Below, piece by piece: positions 29,433-40,125 of a stretch of DNA of 64,000 nt. Position 1 is the first letter of the stretch. Each line of letters begins with the position of its first letter. The stretch is from Comamonas aquatica NBRC 14918 (GTDB lineage Bacteria > Pseudomonadota > Gammaproteobacteria > Burkholderiales > Burkholderiaceae_C). The DNA lies in assembly GCF_000739875.1 (NCBI RefSeq), contig NZ_BBJR01000024.1, positions 62,001-126,000 of the forward strand. The letters run 5' to 3'. The translations under genes and the position numbers were made by a program. Under the pieces are notes generated by a model. The model searched no databases. It saw only the letters and a list, made by a program, of their open reading frames with translations, and had not been told where the DNA came from.

Positions 29433-29948
29433 TTAACCGTTTTCTGTGGCTGCCAGCGATTCTGAGAGGGTTTGCAGCTCGTCCAGATCCAGCACGCGCT
29501 GCACGTCCAGCAGGATGACGAACCGGCCCCGCACCTTGCCGATGCCGGAGATGAAGTCGGTGCGGATGTGGGTGCCGAAGGCCGGCGGTGGCTCGATGTC
29601 CTGCGGGACGATCTCCAGCACCTCGCTGACGGCGTCCACCACCACGCCCATGGTGTGGGGGCCTTCGCTGCCCGGCAGTTCCACGATCACGATGCAAGTG
29701 CGCTTGCTCACCGCGCTGGTGGCCAGGCCGAAGCGGACCTGCAGGTCCATCACCGGCACCACCGCACCACGCAGGTTGATCACCCCGCGGATGCAGGCCG
29801 GCATCAGCGGCACCTCGGTCATGTGCGTGTATTCGATGATTTCCTTGATCGACAGGATACCCAGGGCATAGGCCTCACCGCCCAGCAGGAAGGTGAGGTA
29901 CTGACTGGGAAGGGCCGGGGTGGCAGGGGACGATTGGCTTGCGTGCAT
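29433..29948 (-). CDS. cheW: Chemotaxis coupling protein CheW
   Basis: A 171-residue cytoplasmic adaptor that joins receptors to CheA. The sequence carries the CheW fold markers FLLGGEAYALGILSIKEI, RGVINLRGAVVPVMDL, and VVDAVSEVLEI. The start at 29948 has a GAGG ribosome site and gives the normal N-terminus. The longer frame to 30098 adds 50 Pro/Arg-rich residues from the end of the mcp gene. It begins 10 bases after the mcp stop. Confidence 0.94.
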   Translation of the reverse strand: MHASQSSPATPALPSQYLTFLLGGEAYALGILSIKEIIEYTHMTEVPLMPACIRGVINLRGAVVPVMDLQVRFGLATSAVSKRTCIVIVELPGSEGPHTMGVVVDAVSEVLEIVPQDIEPPPAFGTHIRTDFISGIGKVRGRFVILLDVQRVLDLDELQTLSESLAATENG

Positions 29949-29958
29949 GCCCGTCCTC

Positions 29959-31605
29959 TCAGAACTTGACGAAATCAGACTCGTCCAGGGTCTTGCCGCT
30001 GGTGCGGGCCACCATGGGGCCGCGTGCCAGCGTGGCCCCCTTGGGTTTGGCGGTCGTGCCTGTGCGTGGTGCATGGGGGGGCAGCGTGGTGGCCGCACTG
30101 CCGCTCAGCCGGAAGAAGGCAATCGCTTGCTGCAATTGCTCAGCCTGGGCGCTCATTTCCTCGGCCGTGGCTGCCAGCTCTTCGGAACTGGAGGCGTTTT
30201 GTTGGGTGGCCTGGCTCAGCTGCCCCATGGCCAGGTTGATCTGGCCGATGCCGCTGCTTTGCTCCTCGGAGGCCGCAGCAATTTCCTGCACCAGTTCCGA
30301 GGTTTTCTGGATGTTGGGCACCATCACATCCAGGAGCTGGCCGGCCCGTTCGGACAGCTGCACGCTGGAGGTGGCCACATCGCTGATTTCCTGTGCGGCC
30401 ACCTGGCTGCGTTCGGCCAGCTTGCGCACTTCGGCCGCCACCACGGCAAAGCCCTTGCCGTGCTCGCCGGCACGGGCAGCCTCGATGGCCGCGTTCAGGG
30501 CCAGCAGGTTGGTCTGGTAGGCAATGTCGTCGATGATGCTGATCTTCTGGGCAATCTGCTTCATGGCAGTGGCGGTGGCCTTGACGGCCTGGCCCCCTTC
30601 GGCAGCATCGCGGGCGGCCTTGGAGGCCATGCTGTCGGTCAGCTTGGCGTTTTCGGTGTTCTGCGTGACCGAGGCGTTCGCCTGCTCGATGGTGGCGCTG
30701 GTTTCTTCCACGCCGGCCGCCTGTTCGCTGGATGCCTGGCTCAAGGTCTGGGCGGTGGCGCTGACTTCTTCCGAGGCGCTGGCCAGTGCTTCGGAGCTGC
30801 TGTTGACCTCGCCGACCACCAGCTGCAGCTTGGCAACCATCTGCTTGACGGCGTGCAGCATGCTGCTGGTGTCGTTCTGGCGCAGCTGTACCTCCATGCT
30901 CAGATCCCCGGTGGCAATCCGGTTCATGATCTCAGCGGCATAGGCCGGCTCGCCGCCCAACCGGCGTGTCAGCCCGCGTGCGATCAGCCAGGCGGTCAGC
31001 ACGGCCACGACGATGGCCGCCACGGCGATGTACAGCAGCATCTGCTGGGTGGCCTGGGCCGTGCTCTGGGCCTCGACATTGGCCTCGTGCATGCGCGTGG
31101 CGATGAGGCGGGACAGGTCCAGCAGGTGCTGGGTCTGCAGGTCCTGGATGGTGGTGTATTCGCCGCGGATCAGGGCCAGCGCGCCATCCTTGTCTGCCTG
31201 GGCCAGTGCCGTGATCTGCTCGTACAGGGCATTGAGCTTGTGCGAGTTCAGGGTGATCAACTCCAGCAGGCGGCGGCCTTCGGACGATTGGATCGTGTCG
31301 CTGAGCTGCGCGATGTGTTTGACCACGTCGGCGCGGCCGGCATTCAGGGTCTGCAGGGCGCGGGCCAGCTCGACATCCGTGTGCGCGAACACCAGGTCGC
31401 GCACCAGAATCTTGGTGCGGTCGTTGGCGTCGATGATGTCGCGGCTCAGCGAGGCACGGGGGTAGTGCACGTCCATCACCCGTGCGCTCAGATCGCTCAC
31501 CGAACGCAGACGGTCCAGCCCGAACATGGAGCTGCCAAGCAGCATCAGAATCATCAGCCCAAAGCCAATGCCAAGTCGCGTCGCAACGCGCATATTTGCA
31601 AACAT
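29959..31605 (-). CDS. Methyl-accepting chemotaxis protein
   Basis: A 548-residue inner-membrane receptor. There is a first helix (residues about 10-30), a periplasmic four-helix-bundle sensor domain of about 160 residues, a second helix ([20 protein letters not shown]), a HAMP domain and a long cytoplasmic coiled coil. The conserved signalling tip [20 protein letters not shown] is present. No C-terminal NWETF-type docking peptide is seen. The ligand is unknown. It is cotranscribed between cheA and cheW. Confidence 0.93.
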   Translation of the reverse strand: MFANMRVATRLGIGFGLMILMLLGSSMFGLDRLRSVSDLSARVMDVHYPRASLSRDIIDANDRTKILVRDLVFAHTDVELARALQTLNAGRADVVKHIAQLSDTIQSSEGRRLLELITLNSHKLNALYEQITALAQADKDGALALIRGEYTTIQDLQTQHLLDLSRLIATRMHEANVEAQSTAQATQQMLLYIAVAAIVVAVLTAWLIARGLTRRLGGEPAYAAEIMNRIATGDLSMEVQLRQNDTSSMLHAVKQMVAKLQLVVGEVNSSSEALASASEEVSATAQTLSQASSEQAAGVEETSATIEQANASVTQNTENAKLTDSMASKAARDAAEGGQAVKATATAMKQIAQKISIIDDIAYQTNLLALNAAIEAARAGEHGKGFAVVAAEVRKLAERSQVAAQEISDVATSSVQLSERAGQLLDVMVPNIQKTSELVQEIAAASEEQSSGIGQINLAMGQLSQATQQNASSSEELAATAEEMSAQAEQLQQAIAFFRLSGSAATTLPPHAPRTGTTAKPKGATLARGPMVARTSGKTLDESDFVKF

Positions 31606-31646
31606 GCCTGTCCTTGAAGGGATTAAGAGGTAATAAAGTCGGGCGC

Positions 31647-33746
31647 TCAGGGCGCAGTCGTCGTGAAGGCGGGGGCCTCGCTGCGGCGTGCGGTCAGCAC
31701 TTGCTGGTGCAAGGCGGCAATGTCCAGGATCAGCGCCACTTTGCCATTGCCCAGAATGCTGGAGCCACTGATGCCCCGCGCCTGTCGGAAGATGCGGGAC
31801 AGGGGCTTGATGACGGCCTGGGCTTCACCCAGCAGTTCGTCCACCAGCAGCCCAAAACGCTGGGTGCCATGCTGGATGACCACGATGTTGGGGCGTGCGC
31901 TGCCAGGACCCTGCAGGGCAAAGTGCTGGCGCAGGCGGATGAAGGGCAGCACCGTGCCGCGCAGGTCGGTGTAGTGCTGCGTTGCTGTGCCCAGGTATTC
32001 CACGCATTCGTCCACCATTTCCAGTGGAATCACGAACACGGAGTGGCCCACGCGCACCTGGAAGCCGTCGATGATGGCCAGGGTCAGCGGCAGGCGCACT
32101 TGCACCGTCGTGCCCTGACCCGGCACGCTGCGCACCTCGACCGTGCCGCGCAGCGCCGTGATGTTGCTGCGCACCACGTCCATGCCCACACCGCGCCCGG
32201 AGAGGCTGGTGATCTGCGTGGCGGTGGTAAAGCCGGGCTCGAAGATGAGGGCGTCGATGTCGTTGTCCGCCAGTTGCTGTCCTGGCTCGACCAGGCCCCG
32301 CTCCATGGCCTTGGCCAGGATGCGCTCGCGATCCAGGCCGGCACCGTCATCGCGGATCTCGATCACGATGTGGCCCGACTCATGGTGGGCGTCCAGGTAC
32401 ACTGAGCCCTGTGCAGGCTTGCCGTTGGCCAAGCGCACGGCCGCCGGCTCGATCCCATGGTCGATGGCGTTGCGCACCAGGTGGGTCAGCGGGTCGCCGA
32501 TGCGCTCCACCACGGTTTTGTCCAGTTCGGTGTCCTGGCCACTGATGTGCAGTGCGATGTCCTTGCCCATCTCGCGCGCCACGTCGTGCACGATGCGCTG
32601 GAACCTGTTGAAAGTGCCGCCGATTTTCACCATGCGCAGCTGCAGCGCATGGTCGCGGACCTGCTCGACCAGCGCGGCGACGGTGGCGGTGGCTTCCAGC
32701 ATCTCGCTGTGGCGCAGCTGGCGTGCCACTTCGGTGGCGCCGGCCGATGCGGTGATCAGTTCCCCGACCAGGTTGATGAGCTGCTCCAGCTTGTGGGCAT
32801 CGACCCTGAGGCTGGCGTGCTCGCCCTGGCGGGGGCCTGTCGTGCTTGCAGACGCGCTGGGAAGGGCCTCCGCGGATGGCACCACGGTGACCTGGGCAAT
32901 ATCCTGCCAGGTGTTGCTGGGGGGAGCATGGGGCGGTGCTTTTGCGGGGGGCTTGTCGCTACCGGCGCTGTCCTGCGCACTGGGCTGTGCGGGGCAGGGG
33001 GCAGCATGTGGCGATGCGAGCGGCGTGACCTGCAGCTCGCATTCGTCACGCACGAACTCGAACACGGACTCCACCTCCTGCTGGCTGGCGTGGCCGTGCA
33101 GGTGCACCACAAATCCCAGGTAGCACTGCTCGGCATCCAGCTGTTGCAGGTTCGGTACCGCCTGGCTCAGCAGTTCGGTGTGGGTGATGCGGCCCAGGGT
33201 GTGCAGGTAGCGCAGAAAGGACAGCGGGTCCATGCCGTTTTGCAGCACGGCCGGACCGAACCGGGCCGCAATCTGCCAAGCGCAGCTGGGGGCGTCGGTC
33301 TCGGCAGGCAGGTCGGGGGTGGCCGTCTGGGGCGGCCGCACGGACTTGCTGGGCGCCAGGCTGCGGGCGTGCAGGGCCTGCACCAGGGTGTCGCTGCGTG
33401 CCTGCAGCTGTGGGTCCTGGACAGCGCCATGCGCCTCGACGGTATTCACCAGGGCGTGCATGTGGTCGCAGCAGGCCAGCAGCAGCTCGACCAAGTCGGC
33501 ATCCAGCGGCACACAGGCCGCACGGACCTGGTCCAACAGGGTTTCGGCGACGTGGGTGAAGGCCACCACACTATCGAGCCCGAACAAACCGGCCGAGCCC
33601 TTGATGGTGTGGGCCGCGCGAAAGATGGCGTGGATGGCGTCGGGCGAGGGCGCTTCCGGCTGCAGGTGCAGCAGGCTGGCTTCCATGTCGGCCAGCAGCT
33701 CGCGGCTTTCTGCGATGAAGGTGTGCAAGGCGTGGTCCAGGTTCAT
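31647..33746 (-). CDS. cheA: Chemotaxis histidine kinase CheA
   Basis: A 699-residue soluble kinase that phosphorylates CheY and CheB. The Hpt domain has phospho-His46 in [14 protein letters not shown] long variable linker with a possible regulator-binding region follows, then dimerisation helices, the ATPase with N box [21 protein letters not shown] and [13 protein letters not shown], and the CheW-like C-terminal domain. All catalytic boxes appear intact. The ATG overlaps the stop of the STAS gene by 4 bases, which indicates translational coupling. Confidence 0.96.
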   Translation of the reverse strand: MNLDHALHTFIAESRELLADMEASLLHLQPEAPSPDAIHAIFRAAHTIKGSAGLFGLDSVVAFTHVAETLLDQVRAACVPLDADLVELLLACCDHMHALVNTVEAHGAVQDPQLQARSDTLVQALHARSLAPSKSVRPPQTATPDLPAETDAPSCAWQIAARFGPAVLQNGMDPLSFLRYLHTLGRITHTELLSQAVPNLQQLDAEQCYLGFVVHLHGHASQQEVESVFEFVRDECELQVTPLASPHAAPCPAQPSAQDSAGSDKPPAKAPPHAPPSNTWQDIAQVTVVPSAEALPSASASTTGPRQGEHASLRVDAHKLEQLINLVGELITASAGATEVARQLRHSEMLEATATVAALVEQVRDHALQLRMVKIGGTFNRFQRIVHDVAREMGKDIALHISGQDTELDKTVVERIGDPLTHLVRNAIDHGIEPAAVRLANGKPAQGSVYLDAHHESGHIVIEIRDDGAGLDRERILAKAMERGLVEPGQQLADNDIDALIFEPGFTTATQITSLSGRGVGMDVVRSNITALRGTVEVRSVPGQGTTVQVRLPLTLAIIDGFQVRVGHSVFVIPLEMVDECVEYLGTATQHYTDLRGTVLPFIRLRQHFALQGPGSARPNIVVIQHGTQRFGLLVDELLGEAQAVIKPLSRIFRQARGISGSSILGNGKVALILDIAALHQQVLTARRSEAPAFTTTAP

Positions 33747-34051
33747 GGGGCGGTGGCCGCGGCAGGCGCGATCAGGTGTTCCAGTGCGGTCAGTTGCAGC
33801 ACTTCCATGACCGTTGGGCTGGCTGACTGCAAGGCCAGCCGGGCGCCGGCGTCTTCTGCGCTGCGCTGCAGTGCCAGCAGCAGCTGCAGGCCCGCGGTGT
33901 CCATGTCGGACACCTCGGCCAGGTCCAGAGACACGGCGTCATTACCGCAGGCCAGGGCCTGGGGCAGCCAGGCTTGCAAGGCCTGGCACAGCTCGGCCGC
34001 GCGGTAGATGCTCAGCTCGCCGGTGATGGTGAACACGGGGGCCTCGTTCAT
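33743..34051 (-). CDS. STAS-domain protein in the chemotaxis operon
   Basis: A 102-residue single STAS domain (anti-sigma-factor-antagonist type, also related to lipid-asymmetry MlaB proteins). It has the central motif VSLDLAEVSDMDTAGLQLLL, in which the Asp-Met-Asp-Thr-Ala-Gly stretch corresponds to the phosphorylatable Ser/Thr loop. The start 34051 overlaps the cheY stop and its own stop overlaps the cheA start, both by 4 bases, so it is tightly coupled to both. It may tune CheA or the receptors. The function is inferred from position only. Confidence 0.88.
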   Translation of the reverse strand: MNEAPVFTITGELSIYRAAELCQALQAWLPQALACGNDAVSLDLAEVSDMDTAGLQLLLALQRSAEDAGARLALQSASPTVMEVLQLTALEHLIAPAAATAP

Positions 34052-34416
34052 GGCAGCACCAGTTTTTGCACGACGGTCAGCAGCTGCGTGGGGTGGAAGG
34101 GCTTGAGCACCCAGGCCTTGGCACCTGCGGCCTGGGCCTGGGCCTTCTTCTCGGCCTGGGATTCGGTGGTCAACATCACGACCGGGGTGAAACGGTAAGC
34201 CGGCAACGCCTTGACGGCCTGGACCAAGCCGATGCCGTCCAGGTTGGGCATGTTCACGTCGGAGACGATGAGGTGCACCTTCTGGCCGGTGAGCTTGCCC
34301 AGCGCATCCTGGCCATCCCACGCTTCCAGCACCTCATAGCCAGCGCCCCGCAACGCAATGCACACCACTTGGCGCAGCGAGGCGGAGTCATCCACGATCA
34401 TGATGGTCTTGGGCAC
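34048..34416 (-). CDS. cheY: Chemotaxis response regulator CheY
   Basis: A 122-residue single receiver domain. The acidic pair is in MIVDDSASLRQ, the phospho-acceptor Asp53 in VSDVNMPNLDG, Thr in MLTTES and Lys in VLKPFHP. GTG 34416 is preferred because it gives the usual PKTIMIVDD N-terminus. TTG 34437 would add seven odd residues and neither start has a strong ribosome site. Phosphorylated CheY would bind the flagellar motor. No flagellar genes are in the window. Confidence 0.92.
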   Translation of the reverse strand: MPKTIMIVDDSASLRQVVCIALRGAGYEVLEAWDGQDALGKLTGQKVHLIVSDVNMPNLDGIGLVQAVKALPAYRFTPVVMLTTESQAEKKAQAQAAGAKAWVLKPFHPTQLLTVVQKLVLP

Positions 34417-34452
34417 GGTACAACTTTCAGAAAGCAAGCAGGCAAGGGGCGG

Positions 34453-35643
34453 TCAGAAGAAGGTCACGGCATCGCTGTCGTGGGTGGGCGTGGGTGGGGC
34501 GGCCTGGCCGCGCTGCGCGGCATGGGCCTGGCGCTCTTCGGCCATGGCGTAGGTGTTTTCCAGGGCGGCCAGCAAGCGGGGGATGTCGAGCCCCTGCGCG
34601 GATTGCAACTGGGCGCCCAACTGCTGCAGGCTGTCACCCACGTGCCCCATCATCTGGCTGACGCGGTCCTGGAATTGCAACTGGACCAGCGACTGCACGA
34701 TTTCGGTCTGGATGCCCCGGCTTTCATCCTGCAGCAGTTGCGCGGCATCGGTCAGTTGCCCTGTCAGTCCCTGGAAGCGGGTCAGCACCTGCTCCACGCT
34801 GTCCTGGGAGGCCGTCAGCGATGCGGTCTGCTGTGCAGCCGTGTCGGCGCCCTGGAGGCGGGTGTGGCTGATGGCCTGCGTGATCGCCGTGACTTTCTGG
34901 GTCATGCGCTGGCCCGTGGCACCGGACAGGGCGGCCAGCTTGCGCACCTCCTGCGACAGCACCGAGAAGCCACGGCCGACTTCGCCCGCGTGGGCGGCTT
35001 CAATCGCCGCGTTGATGGCCAGCAGGTTGGTCTGCGAGGCGATCGAGGCCACCTCCGCCGCCATGTCCTGCAACTCCTGCACGTAGCGCTCCAGGTCCTG
35101 CACCTGCTGGTGCAACTGCTGGTTGCAATCGATCGACGCGCGCAAGGCCTGCAGCACGGCCTGCAACTGCGTCTGGCTGTGCTGGAACGCCAGCACCCCC
35201 TCCTGGGTCCCGGCCTGCGAGGACAGGGTGGAGGTCTCCATGGCCTGGTCCAGCCGGTCCACGATGCTGGCAAAGCGGTGGGTCAGCTGCGTCACGGCCG
35301 TTTCCATCTGCCCCTGGGATGCGCCCAGGTGCTGGCGCCACAGTGGCAGCAGTTCGTGGCCCAAGGCCTGCAGGCCTTGGTGCTGCGAACTGTGCTGCGC
35401 ATGCACCTGTTGGAGGTGCCGGACATGCCGGCGGTGGGCCAGCCCCCCCCAGGCGCTGCAGGCCAGGCCTGCCAGCGCGGCTGCGGGGTGCCAGGCACTG
35501 GCCGCCCAGATGCCCAGGCCGGCGGCAATCCCCAAGGTGGTGGGACTGCCGGCCCATTCACCAAAGGTGTGCATGCGTGCGGCACAAGCCGCACATGCCG
35601 AAGCCGGCCGTGCGGCCGAGGCGCTGGAAGAAAGGGGGGGCAT
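34453..35643 (-). CDS. Short methyl-accepting chemotaxis protein without a periplasmic sensor domain
   Basis: A receptor-like protein of about 396 residues. Near the N-terminus are two closely spaced hydrophobic stretches ([17 protein letters not shown] and [16 protein letters not shown]) with no periplasmic domain between them, then a coiled coil and the signalling tip [21 protein letters not shown]. The N-terminal start is uncertain: ATG 35643 gives a Ser/Ala/Cys-rich leader and the frame is open to 35724. It would sense a cytoplasmic or membrane state such as energy status. It is in the chemotaxis operon between cheB and cheY. Confidence 0.85.
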   Translation of the reverse strand: MPPLSSSASAARPASACAACAARMHTFGEWAGSPTTLGIAAGLGIWAASAWHPAAALAGLACSAWGGLAHRRHVRHLQQVHAQHSSQHQGLQALGHELLPLWRQHLGASQGQMETAVTQLTHRFASIVDRLDQAMETSTLSSQAGTQEGVLAFQHSQTQLQAVLQALRASIDCNQQLHQQVQDLERYVQELQDMAAEVASIASQTNLLAINAAIEAAHAGEVGRGFSVLSQEVRKLAALSGATGQRMTQKVTAITQAISHTRLQGADTAAQQTASLTASQDSVEQVLTRFQGLTGQLTDAAQLLQDESRGIQTEIVQSLVQLQFQDRVSQMMGHVGDSLQQLGAQLQSAQGLDIPRLLAALENTYAMAEERQAHAAQRGQAAPPTPTHDSDAVTFF

Positions 35644-35781
35644 GCCGTGCAGCGCGAGCGCCGGATGGCCCGGTGTGCGCTTTTTGTTAGAAAATGTATA
35701 CGGTGAGGATATGCGCAAACCCAAGGAATTACCGGGTAAACCCTAGAAATCCTGGGCAAGGTACACGGTTAAAGGCTTTAC

Positions 35782-36861
35782 CTAGCCGGTACTTTTGTTG
35801 TAGCGCGTGATGGCGTCCGGCATGTCGTGCAGGGCCAGCACCTGGGCTGCCGCACCGCGCTTGATGGCCTCCTTGGGCATGCCGAATACGACGCAGCTGG
35901 CCTCGTCCTGCGCCAGGGTGTGGGCACCTGCCTGGCGCATCTCTAGCAAGCCGGCTGCACCATCGTCGCCCATGCCGGTCAGCAAAATGCCCAGGGCATT
36001 GGCGCCAGCGGTTTGCGCCACGGAACGGAAGAGCACATTGACCGAGGGGCGGTGGCGGCTGACAAGGGGGCCATCCACAATCTCCACGCGGTATTGCGCA
36101 CCGCTGCGGCGCAGCAGCATGTGGCGCCCGCCCGGGGCGATCAGGGCATGGCCTGGCAGCACGCGGTCGCCGTTCTGGGCTTCCTGCACGGTGATGTCGC
36201 ACAACTGATTCAGGCGCTGGGCAAAGGCCGCGGTGAACTGCTCGGGCATGTGCTGCACGATGACCAGGCCCGGCGACAGCCGCGGCAGGGCGGTGAGGAT
36301 GCGCTCCAGGGCCTGGGTGCCGCCGGTGGAGGTGCCCACCGCCACAATCCGCTCCGTGGTGTGGGCCAGGGCATGCCGGGGCGCGGTGGCCGGCGGCACG
36401 GCGTCGGCGCTCAGCTTGGGGGCTGGTGCCGGCAAGGGCGCGCGCGGCACCAGGCGCCGCACGTTGGCCTGCATGGCGGCGCGGATGGTGGTGATGAACT
36501 CCTTGGCATGCTCGTCCAGAAAGTGGCGCAGGCCCAGCCGCGGCTTGGCCATGGCCGTGAATGCGCCGGCGGCCATGGCGTCCAGGGTGGTCTTCGCGCC
36601 CTGCTCGGTCAGGGTGGAGCAGATGATGACGGGTGTGGGCCGCTCGTGCATGATTTTCTTGAGAAAGGAGATGCCGTCCATGTGCGGCATCTCCACATCC
36701 AGCACGATCACGTCGGGCCACTGTTGCTGCATGCGCTTCATGGCCAGCAGTGGGTCGGAGACGGCGGCCAGCAGCTCGATGCCGGGGCTGTCGTGCAACA
36801 GGGCACCCAGTGTCTGGCGCATCAGCGCGGAGTCGTCGACCAGCAGAACGCGGATGCTCAT
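35782..36861 (-). CDS. cheB: Chemotaxis methylesterase/response regulator CheB
   Basis: A 359-residue enzyme that removes methyl groups from receptor glutamates for adaptation. The receiver has Asp55 ([13 protein letters not shown]). The C-terminal esterase has the triad Ser in [10 protein letters not shown], His in [11 protein letters not shown] and Asp in [12 protein letters not shown]. The start 36861 lies 2 bases after the cheR stop. The longer open frame beyond it overlaps cheR and is a shadow. Confidence 0.96.
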   Translation of the reverse strand: MSIRVLLVDDSALMRQTLGALLHDSPGIELLAAVSDPLLAMKRMQQQWPDVIVLDVEMPHMDGISFLKKIMHERPTPVIICSTLTEQGAKTTLDAMAAGAFTAMAKPRLGLRHFLDEHAKEFITTIRAAMQANVRRLVPRAPLPAPAPKLSADAVPPATAPRHALAHTTERIVAVGTSTGGTQALERILTALPRLSPGLVIVQHMPEQFTAAFAQRLNQLCDITVQEAQNGDRVLPGHALIAPGGRHMLLRRSGAQYRVEIVDGPLVSRHRPSVNVLFRSVAQTAGANALGILLTGMGDDGAAGLLEMRQAGAHTLAQDEASCVVFGMPKEAIKRGAAAQVLALHDMPDAITRYNKSTG

Positions 36862-36863
36862 CG

Positions 36864-37676
36864 TCAGACGGCCGTGCCGGGCTTGCGGAAGATGGCTGGG
36901 GCCAGGGATTGCAGTGGGTGCTGTACATCGTTGAGGCTTTCCGAATGCCCGATGCACAGGAAACCACCGGGCCGTAGCTGCTGCGCCAGTCGGTTGACCA
37001 CGGCCTGCTTGGTCGCTGAGCCGAAGTAGATCATCACGTTGCGCAGAAAGATCACGTCGAACAGTCCGACCTGGGGCAGGCCCTCGTTGAGATTGATGTG
37101 GCAGAACTCCACGCGCTCGCGCAGGGCCTTGGTGATCAGGAAGGTGCCATCCTGCCGGCCGGTGCCGCGCAGGCAGTACTTCTTGAGCAGCTCGGGTGGC
37201 AGGTGCTTGTTGCGCGCCATCGGATAGTGCCCGGTGCGCGCACGCTCGAGCATGCGGGTGCTGATGTCCGAGCCCATCAACTGCCAGGCACATGGGCTGT
37301 ATTCGGCCAGCACCATGGCCAGGCTGTAGGTCTCCTCGCCGCTGGAGCAGGCCGCGCTCCACAGGCGCAGTGGCTGCGTGCCGGGCGACAGGCCCCGCAG
37401 GTAATCCGTCAGCCAGTCAAAGTGCTTGGGTTCGCGGAAGAAATAGGTTTCGTTGGTGGTCAGCAGGTCGATGCAGGTCTGGTGTTCACCCTGGCCTTCC
37501 GCGCTATGGATGAAGCGGAAGTAGTCGCCATAGCTGGGCATGCCGCATTGCTGCAGGCGCTTGGCCAGGCGGCCGCAGATCAAGGCTTTCTTGCCGCGGT
37601 GCATCTGGATGCCCGTCTGGCGATGGATGAAGCTTTGAAAGTCCAGAAACTCTTCGTCAGAAAGATGCAAAGACAT
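36864..37676 (-). CDS. cheR: Chemotaxis methyltransferase CheR
   Basis: A 270-residue S-adenosylmethionine-dependent enzyme that methylates receptor glutamates. The N-terminal helical domain is followed by the SAM-binding fold: [32 protein letters not shown] (methyl donor site), [12 protein letters not shown] and [11 protein letters not shown]. It is the first gene of the minus-strand chemotaxis cluster. The promoter must lie in the roughly 120 bases between it and the selC terminator. I saw no clear sigma-28 flagellar promoter there. Confidence 0.96.
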   Translation of the reverse strand: MSLHLSDEEFLDFQSFIHRQTGIQMHRGKKALICGRLAKRLQQCGMPSYGDYFRFIHSAEGQGEHQTCIDLLTTNETYFFREPKHFDWLTDYLRGLSPGTQPLRLWSAACSSGEETYSLAMVLAEYSPCAWQLMGSDISTRMLERARTGHYPMARNKHLPPELLKKYCLRGTGRQDGTFLITKALRERVEFCHINLNEGLPQVGLFDVIFLRNVMIYFGSATKQAVVNRLAQQLRPGGFLCIGHSESLNDVQHPLQSLAPAIFRKPGTAV

Positions 37677-37797
37677 GGTGGCCTAAAACCATAGCGCGAA
37701 GCGCTTGATTCTCTTTGGATTGCAAGCAAAAGTAAAAGGAAAGGCCGAGTGAGCGGGCGCTAATTGCTCATTTATTTATACGAACGCGCGGTTCATT

Positions 37798-37830
37798 AAA
37801 AAAGCCCTGACTCCGGCAGAGTCAGGGCTT
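37798..37830 (-). terminator. Intrinsic terminator of selC
   Basis: A perfect 12-base stem, 37802-37813 with 37819-37830 (core GCCCTGACTC/GAGTCAGGGC), loop CGGCA. On the minus strand six U follow (37798-37803). It lies 8 bases after the tRNA 3' end. Confidence 0.93.
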
Positions 37831-37837
37831 GGATGTG

Positions 37838-37933
37838 TGGCGGAAAGCAGCAGGAGTCGAACCTACCCAGGAGTGGCTAACACCCCTCACCGGGTTTGAA
37901 GCCCGGCCGCACCACCGGGCACGATTGCCTTCC
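37838..37933 (-). tRNA. selC: tRNA-Sec (anticodon UCA)
   Basis: On the minus strand, a 96-base tRNA with the long form unique to tRNA-Sec: an 8-base acceptor stem (GGAAGGCA pairing with TGCTTTCC, one G-U), anticodon loop CTTCAAA with UCA, a long extra arm (GAGGGGTGTTAGCCACTCC), T loop GGTTCGACTCC and encoded G-CCA end. It closely parallels E. coli selC. It delivers selenocysteine at UGA with SelB. The spacing of 66 bases from the selB stop means it may be processed from the sel transcript or have its own promoter. Confidence 0.96.
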
Positions 37934-37999
37934 GAAGAAGCTGGCGCCGATTGTAACGCGCTGGCGTGGCGCAGCGCGGCAATCGGGGCGATGCCGCGC

Positions 38000-39922
38000 T
38001 CATGCCTGGGGGTGCCACTGCGCGTCCGGGCGCAGCACGTGGGCGTCGCGCACGCGCCGGGTGTAGCCCAGGCGGTCGAAGCACTCGATGATCTGGATGG
38101 CGCGCTTGCGGCCCAGTTGTGTCGCGTCGCGGAAGGCGCGGGCCTCGACCTCGCCGTGGGGCGTGGTGGCGGCCAGGTCCTGGACGATGGTGGCCAGCTG
38201 GTCCATGTTGGCGGCGGTGTAGAACAGGTCCTTGACCACCTGGAACAGCTGGCCCTGGCGGGCCAGCTTGCGCAGCAGCTGGCGCACCACTTCCTCGCCG
38301 CTGCTGGTGTCGCGTGCCAGGTCGCGCACCCAAGGTGGGTCAAAGCGGCCGTCCTGCAGGCGCGGCAGCAGTTGCTCGGCCAGGGCCTGCTCGGCGGCGG
38401 ACAGTTGCACGCTGTGGCCGGGCCGGTGCAGCCACGCCCCGCTGCTGGCCAGCTGCTGCGACTGCAGCAACTGGTCGATGATGGCGCGCCACAGCATGTC
38501 GTGTTGCGCATGGACCAGGCCGGGCCAGGCCATGCGGCGCAGGCGCGCGGCGTTGATGCCAGGCTCATCCGGGTACTTGTCGTGAAAGCGCGTGATGGTG
38601 TCCAGCACCTGGGCCTGCAGCTGGGCCAGGCGCTGGGCGTCGATCAGCAGCGCATCCCCGTCGGCCAGCGCAATGCGCTGTGTGTCAGCCAGGACAATGC
38701 CGTCCAGGCTGCGCCCGGTCAGGCGTTGCAACTGGGACAGGGGCAGGCCGTGGGCGGCCTGGGCGACCAGCGGCGTGGCATCGTGCGTGGCCACCAGGTG
38801 CTCCAGCGCATCCAGGGTGGCGCTGCGCTCTGGGCTGCGGCGCTTGCGCGCGGGGGCATACGGGTCCAGCACCATGCCGCCGGCAATGGTGCGGCTGGCC
38901 TGGGCGTTGCGCAGCACCAGGCGGTCGCCGGGCACGGTGAAGACCGGGGCGTCCAGCACCAGCTGCGCACGCACTTCGGTGCCGGGCTCGATCGGCTGGT
39001 CCTGCAGCAGGGCCACGTGGGCCGTGCCGCGCTGGGTGCCCAGGTGCACGTGCACCGGCGTCCACTGCGCCATCGCAGGGGCTTCGGCCAGCAGGTGCAG
39101 GCGGATGTCGATGCGGTCGGTGGCCTGCAGCACGCGGCCGTCAGCGATCCAGTCGCCACGCTGGATGTCGTCCTTGGCGATGCCGGCCAGGTTCAGCGCG
39201 CAGCGCTGGCCGGCCACGCCTTGCTCGGCCGCCTGGTTCTGGGCGTGGATGCTGCGCACCCGCACCGCCTGGCCACTGGCCGAATGCACCAGGCTGTCGC
39301 CCACGGCCACACGACCGTTGAACACCGTGCCGGTGACCACGGTGCCCTGGCCGGGCAGGGTGAAGACACGGTCCACCGCCAGCCGGAACAGGCCGTCGCG
39401 CGGGCGCGGGGGCATCAGCTGGGCCTGTACGTCCAGGTGCGCGCGCAGGGCCTGCACGCCGGGGGCGCCGGGCTGGGCGGCGGCGGTTTCAAAGATTGGG
39501 CTGCCGGCCAGGGCCGTGACGCTGAGGATGGCGGTGATTTCGTCGCGCACGTCCTGGATGCGCTCGGGCAGCACGCGGTCGACCTTGGTCAGGGCCACGG
39601 TGCCCTGGCGGATGCCCAGCAGTTGCAGGATTTCCAGGTGCTCCAGCGTCTGTGGCATGACGCCGTCGTCGGCGGCCACCACCAGCAGCGCGTGGTCGAT
39701 GCCCACGGCGCCAGCGGCCATGGTGTGCACAAACTTTTCGTGGCCGGGCACGTCGATGATGCCCAGCACGTCGCCGTTGGGCAGGGGGGCGTAGGCGTAG
39801 CCCAGCTCGATCGAGATGCCGCGCGCCTTCTCTTCCTTCAGGCGGTCGGTCTCCACCCCCGTGAGGGCGCGCACCAGCGTGGTCTTGCCGTGGTCAATGT
39901 GTCCCGCGGTACCGATGATCAT
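38000..39922 (-). CDS. selB: Selenocysteine-specific elongation factor SelB
   Basis: A 640-residue GTPase that brings Sec-tRNA to UGA codons marked by a SECIS hairpin. The EF-Tu-like N-terminus has the P-loop [13 protein letters not shown], then [17 protein letters not shown] and TKVD. Beta-barrel domains follow, and the C-terminal winged helices (residues about 370-640) bind the SECIS RNA. The length is normal. It lies between selA and selC on the same strand, as expected for a dedicated selenocysteine locus. Its target in the window is the fdoG mRNA. Confidence 0.97.
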   Translation of the reverse strand: MIIGTAGHIDHGKTTLVRALTGVETDRLKEEKARGISIELGYAYAPLPNGDVLGIIDVPGHEKFVHTMAAGAVGIDHALLVVAADDGVMPQTLEHLEILQLLGIRQGTVALTKVDRVLPERIQDVRDEITAILSVTALAGSPIFETAAAQPGAPGVQALRAHLDVQAQLMPPRPRDGLFRLAVDRVFTLPGQGTVVTGTVFNGRVAVGDSLVHSASGQAVRVRSIHAQNQAAEQGVAGQRCALNLAGIAKDDIQRGDWIADGRVLQATDRIDIRLHLLAEAPAMAQWTPVHVHLGTQRGTAHVALLQDQPIEPGTEVRAQLVLDAPVFTVPGDRLVLRNAQASRTIAGGMVLDPYAPARKRRSPERSATLDALEHLVATHDATPLVAQAAHGLPLSQLQRLTGRSLDGIVLADTQRIALADGDALLIDAQRLAQLQAQVLDTITRFHDKYPDEPGINAARLRRMAWPGLVHAQHDMLWRAIIDQLLQSQQLASSGAWLHRPGHSVQLSAAEQALAEQLLPRLQDGRFDPPWVRDLARDTSSGEEVVRQLLRKLARQGQLFQVVKDLFYTAANMDQLATIVQDLAATTPHGEVEARAFRDATQLGRKRAIQIIECFDRLGYTRRVRDAHVLRPDAQWHPQA

Positions 39923-39957
39923 GCAAACACTTTCCAGAACCCCGATGGTTCCTAGTC

Positions 39958-40005
39958 AAATTGGCATCCAGCGCTTGTCCAGCAAGCGCCAGTAGCTATG
40001 TATTT
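39958..40005. repeat. Dispersed 48-base intergenic repeat, copy 2 (best preserved hairpin)
   Basis: It lies in the 203-base selB-selA gap. The core GCGCTTG (39971-39977) and CAAGCGC (39983-39989) form a perfect 7-base hairpin, flanked by AAATTGGC and AGCTAT. It aligns without gaps with copies 1 and 3. No terminator T-run follows. Confidence 0.65.
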
Positions 40006-40125
40006 AGATGGCCCTGTGCAAACCTGGGCACGCCGTTGCGTGGGATTGTCGTACTGAAGAGCTACCTGCTGCTTCGCGCCTCGTTGCCATCGTCCATCGC
40101 CTGGGTCTTAGCGTGCGGGCCGTGC

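Noticed and set aside
34417-34437. TTG start for cheY
   Set aside because: It would add seven residues absent from CheY proteins. GTG at 34416 gives the usual N-terminus.
37838-37933. Attachment-site duplication of selC
   Set aside because: I looked for a copy of the tRNA 3' end around the other border of the chemotaxis cluster (27992-28124) and saw none. No integrase gene is present.
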